Assembly: GCA_964632495.1 (NCBI GenBank)
Contig: CAZWDS010000001.1
Span: forward strand, 62,001 to 126,000
Reading direction: 5' to 3'
DNA: 64,000 bases
DNA from: CALKXV01 sp964632495
GTDB taxonomy: Bacteria; Pseudomonadota; Alphaproteobacteria; Rhodobacterales; Rhodobacteraceae
The notes beneath the pieces were generated by a model. That model searched no databases and was not told the DNA's origin. It saw only the letters and a program-made list of their open reading frames with translations. Of this stretch, positions 61,553 to 64,000 are shown in pieces. A program made the translations under genes and the position numbers. The stretch's first letter is position 1. Every line of letters begins with the position of its first letter.

Positions 61553-61990
61553 TCAATGAAAAAACCGTTGAAGAAAAATACGACCACCATCATCGTCCAG
61601 CAAATCGATTGCCACGCTTGGTGTAGCCCAAAGCGCAGTATGGGCCGCCTCAGTGGGATCCCCCATGCGTAACGTGGGCCGACCGCTGTAGATATGGCAG
61701 ATTTTCTCGGCAAATCGATCGTACTCGGGCATATAGGTGAAACGCCGAAAGGCTCCCAGCCGACGCATTCCGGTGACGCGCCAGCCGGTTTCTTCCATCA
61801 CTTCGCGGTGCAGGGCAGGCAAGATGGCTTCGCCGGGATCGATGCCGCCGCCAGGCAGTTGGATCTCTGGCACGGGTTCGGCCTGATGCGTCAGTAGAAC
61901 CTGGCCATTGCGATATAAAATAGCATAGACGCCCGGACGCGGCCGATATGAGATGTCGTTTCGCACCGGCTCTCCAACACGCTGGATCAT
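61553..61990 (-). CDS. Nudix hydrolase
   Basis: 145 residues from ATG 61990, placed behind GGGAAAGG. The Nudix box is GGGIDPGEAILPALHREVMEETGW, which fits GX5EX7REUXEEXGU. Flanking segments are GVYAILYRNGQVLLTHQ and RRFTYMPEYDRFAEKICHIY. The substrate is unknown: nucleoside diphosphates or dinucleotides are usual. It is divergent from hslO with 74 bases between starts. The longer in-frame opening would overlap the hslO start and is rejected. Confidence 0.9.
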   Translation of the reverse strand: MIQRVGEPVRNDISYRPRPGVYAILYRNGQVLLTHQAEPVPEIQLPGGGIDPGEAILPALHREVMEETGWRVTGMRRLGAFRRFTYMPEYDRFAEKICHIYSGRPTLRMGDPTEAAHTALWATPSVAIDLLDDDGGRIFLQRFFH

Positions 61991-62064
61991 TGCTTTGCCT
62001 TTCCCGCTGCCATTGCCTTTAGCGCGGTGATACTTATTTAGGGCCTGTTTGTCAGGGGCATCAT

Positions 62065-63048
62065 ATGACCATCGGATCGAAAATCGCGTGGGACGACACC
62101 GTTCTGCCATTCCAACTGGATCGCACGTCCACCCGGGGGCGCGTTGCGCGTTTGGATGGTGTGCTACAACAGGTCTTGGCGCAACACGATTACCCTCCGG
62201 TGATCGAAGGGTTGATAGCCGAGGCCACGCTGTTGACGGCTTTGATTGGGCAAACGATCAAACTGAGGTGGAAATTGTCGCTGCAGATCCGAGGCAATGG
62301 GCCTGTGCGTTTGATAGCGACGGATTACTATGGTCCGCAGAAAGACGGTGCGCCTGGACGCATTCGGGCCTACGCGAGTTTCGACAAGGACCGGTTGGGC
62401 GAAAAGGCCGTACCGTTTGACCTGATCGGTTCGGGGTACTTTGCCATTCTGATCGACCAAGGTGCAGGCACTGTACCTTATCAGGGGATCACGCCTTTGG
62501 CGGGTGGATCGCTGGCCGCAAGTGCTCAAACCTATTTCGCTCAGTCCGAGCAACTTCCGACGCGGTTTGGTCTGAGCTTTGGGCAATCGCAAAGCCCCGG
62601 AGAAGCGATGCATTGGCGGGCAGGCGGTGTCATGTTGCAGCAGATGCCGGAATCTTCGCTTGAAGCACAACACGGTGGATCGGGCGAGGACGGGCTTTTG
62701 CTGGCGGAAGATATTCTGGAGGGCGACGCGGCTGAGGACTGGAACCACGTCAATATCCTGTTGGACAGCGCCGAAGACATCGAGCTGATCGGTCCCAGCG
62801 TTCAACCGACCGAGCTTTTGCTGCGCTTGTTCCATCAGGATGGACCGCGGGTGTTTGATGCTCAACCTGTCGAGTTTGGCTGTACCTGTTCGGCTGACCG
62901 GGTACGCGATACGATGTCGATCTATTCCGCGAAAGACATTGCCCACATGACAACGGATGAAGGTATCGTGACGGCAGATTGCCAGTTCTGCGGTGCACAT
63001 TACGAGTTTGACCCCACCACGCTGGGATTCGAGGCTAAGGATGAGTGA
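62065..63048 (+). CDS. hslO: Redox-regulated chaperone Hsp33
   Basis: 327 residues. The N-terminal holdase domain contains PVIEGLIAEATLLTALIGQTIKLRWKLSLQIRG, and the C-terminal zinc switch is FGCTCSADRVRD plus ADCQFCGAHYEF, the CXC and CXXC pair. Oxidation of these cysteines releases zinc and activates the chaperone under oxidative or bleach stress. ATG 62065 has AGGGGC upstream. It overlaps the next Nudix gene by eight bases. Confidence 0.96.
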   Translation: MTIGSKIAWDDTVLPFQLDRTSTRGRVARLDGVLQQVLAQHDYPPVIEGLIAEATLLTALIGQTIKLRWKLSLQIRGNGPVRLIATDYYGPQKDGAPGRIRAYASFDKDRLGEKAVPFDLIGSGYFAILIDQGAGTVPYQGITPLAGGSLAASAQTYFAQSEQLPTRFGLSFGQSQSPGEAMHWRAGGVMLQQMPESSLEAQHGGSGEDGLLLAEDILEGDAAEDWNHVNILLDSAEDIELIGPSVQPTELLLRLFHQDGPRVFDAQPVEFGCTCSADRVRDTMSIYSAKDIAHMTTDEGIVTADCQFCGAHYEFDPTTLGFEAKDE

Positions 63049-63646
63049 TCTGCCCGACCGTCTGCGCCGGGCTTTGGTTGCAGAGGGGCGTCCGTCGTCG
63101 GACTATGATCTGAACCCTGATGTGATTTTGCCCGAAGGCCGGACCTTGCGGGAAGCGGCTGTCTTGATCCCGATTGTAGAACGCACGGGCGGGGCACACG
63201 TCATTCTGACAAAACGGTCATCGGCGCTGAAACACCATCCGGGACAAATTGCGTTCCCGGGTGGCAAGGTTGATCCGGGCGACGATGGAGTAGTCGGGGC
63301 CGCGCTACGAGAAGCATGGGAAGAAATTGCATTGCTTACAGACCAAACCGAAGTTCTGGGCAGCTTGCCACCCCATGAAACCGTGACTGGGTTCCGAGTG
63401 ACTCCGGTGTTGGCAATGGTTTCGTCCGGCTTTGCGCCACGCCCCGAACCCGGCGAAGTGGCCGAGGTGTTCGAAGCCCCCCTGAACCACGTTTTGAACC
63501 CCGGCAATTATCGGACAGAATCGCGACGCTGGCGCGGTCAGCGAAGGTATTACTTTACCGTGCCGTGGGGACCCTATTACATCTGGGGGGCGACAGCGCG
63601 AATGCTGCGCGCTTTGGCGGATCGAATGCCAGATGGAACGAATTGA
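63041..63646 (+). CDS. CoA pyrophosphatase-type Nudix hydrolase
   Basis: 201 residues from ATG 63041. VILTKRSSALKHHPGQIAFP is the UPF0035/CoA motif and GGKVDPGDDGVVGAALREAW plus EEIALL the Nudix box. Together they mark the NudL-like group that splits coenzyme A to 3',5'-ADP and 4'-phosphopantetheine. It starts within the hslO stop and ends within the next gene (14-base overlap), so the three are coupled. Substrate assignment is by motif only. Confidence 0.9.
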   Translation: MSDLPDRLRRALVAEGRPSSDYDLNPDVILPEGRTLREAAVLIPIVERTGGAHVILTKRSSALKHHPGQIAFPGGKVDPGDDGVVGAALREAWEEIALLTDQTEVLGSLPPHETVTGFRVTPVLAMVSSGFAPRPEPGEVAEVFEAPLNHVLNPGNYRTESRRWRGQRRYYFTVPWGPYYIWGATARMLRALADRMPDGTN

Positions 63647-64000
63647 GGCAGACTGGCTAACCGACCCGGCGACGCAGCGCGTTTTTGCTTTGCTGGGCGA
63701 CGCTGGTCATCAGGTATTTGCGGTCGGCGGTTGTGTGCGAAACACGCTGTTGGGTGCGCCAGTGAAGGACATTGATCTTTCCACAGATGCGCGGCCTGAT
63801 CGTGTGGTCGGCTTGGCGAAATCCGCCGGGCTGAATGTGATCCCAACAGGCATTGACCACGGCACAGTAACGGTTCTGGCGAATGACGTGCCTTTCGAAA
63901 TTACGACCTTCCGAAAGGACGTTGAAACAGATGGGCGGCGCGCCGTTGTCGCATTCTCGGACCGTATTGAAGACGATGCGCGGCGGCGGGATTTTACGAT
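63633..64000 (+). CDS. CCA tRNA nucleotidyltransferase family protein, N-terminal part (cut by window end)
   Basis: 122 residues are visible from ATG 63633. The start MERIEADWLTDPATQRVFAL leads to FAVGGCVRNTLLG and VKDIDLSTDA, the class II nucleotidyltransferase head with the GG and DxD motifs. VPFEITTFRKDVETDGRRA and RRRDFT are the next conserved segments. Members add CCA to tRNA or poly(A) tails to RNA. A gene next to the Nudix CoA pyrophosphatase is the common alphaproteobacterial CCA enzyme. The frame is open at base 64000. Confidence 0.93.
   Translation, partial: MERIEADWLTDPATQRVFALLGDAGHQVFAVGGCVRNTLLGAPVKDIDLSTDARPDRVVGLAKSAGLNVIPTGIDHGTVTVLANDVPFEITTFRKDVETDGRRAVVAFSDRIEDDARRRDFT

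Overview
The window is a piece of the main chromosome of an alphaproteobacterium of the Rhodobacteraceae/Roseobacter type. The evidence is a divergent regB–senC/regA redox module, the maf-aroE-coaE-dnaQ / rho-mnmE-mnmG-rsmG-parA-parB order typical of alphaproteobacterial origins, addB-addA instead of recBCD, a Mic60-like gene beside hemD and hemY, and an amgK-murU cell-wall recycling pair. It is dense core genome. I see no insertion sequence, prophage, CRISPR array, toxin-antitoxin pair or rRNA. About 60 protein genes (two cut by the window ends) and one tRNA are supported.

Layout. 1-7.9 kb is the most accessory part: the end of a threonine aldolase, a DMGDH/sarcosine dehydrogenase-like flavoenzyme, an FbpB-type ABC permease without partners, a citryl-CoA-lyase-like protein, an aromatic-ring monooxygenase coupled to a VOC protein, and tRNA-Thr(CGU). 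7.9-17.7 kb holds hemY, a Mic60-like gene and hemD, divergent from tsaD-gpsA-EVE, then a DUF2853 gene, glycerate 2-kinase, ahcY and a small exported protein. 18-21.2 kb carries an HD hydrolase, regA, senC and the divergent regB. 21.3-31.6 kb is a long same-strand run, PAS protein-tsaE-amgK-murU-addB-addA-trxA, in which tsaE through addA overlap their neighbours by 4-8 bases. 31.8-42.3 kb holds hslV, a convergent DM13 gene, hslU, an MFS transporter, Smr-mltA-Tim44, fxsA, secB and dnaQ-coaE-aroE-maf.

The 42293-42700 gap is the likely replication origin. It has DnaA-box-like sequences, AT-rich stretches and GANTC sites, and genes on both sides run away from it. About 3.2 and 5.1 kb to its right, two identical 18-bp palindromes that match parS lie inside the reading frames of mnmG and rsmG, just before parA-parB. 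The rest (50-64 kb) is housekeeping: hemW-rdgB-rph divergent from hrcA-grpE, then mutS, msrA, a sulfotransferase-like gene, argG, a divergent Hpt / receiver-phosphatase pair, two Nudix genes, hslO and the start of a CCA-adding-type gene.

The least expected structure is a family of ~80-bp intergenic repeats present three times (32333, 54232, 58497). Each copy fills a convergent gene junction, starts at or just after the stop of the left gene, and contains the TGA stop codon of the right gene. One of its two hairpins changes sequence between copies while keeping a five-pair stem. I did not find a new multi-gene defence or metabolic system.
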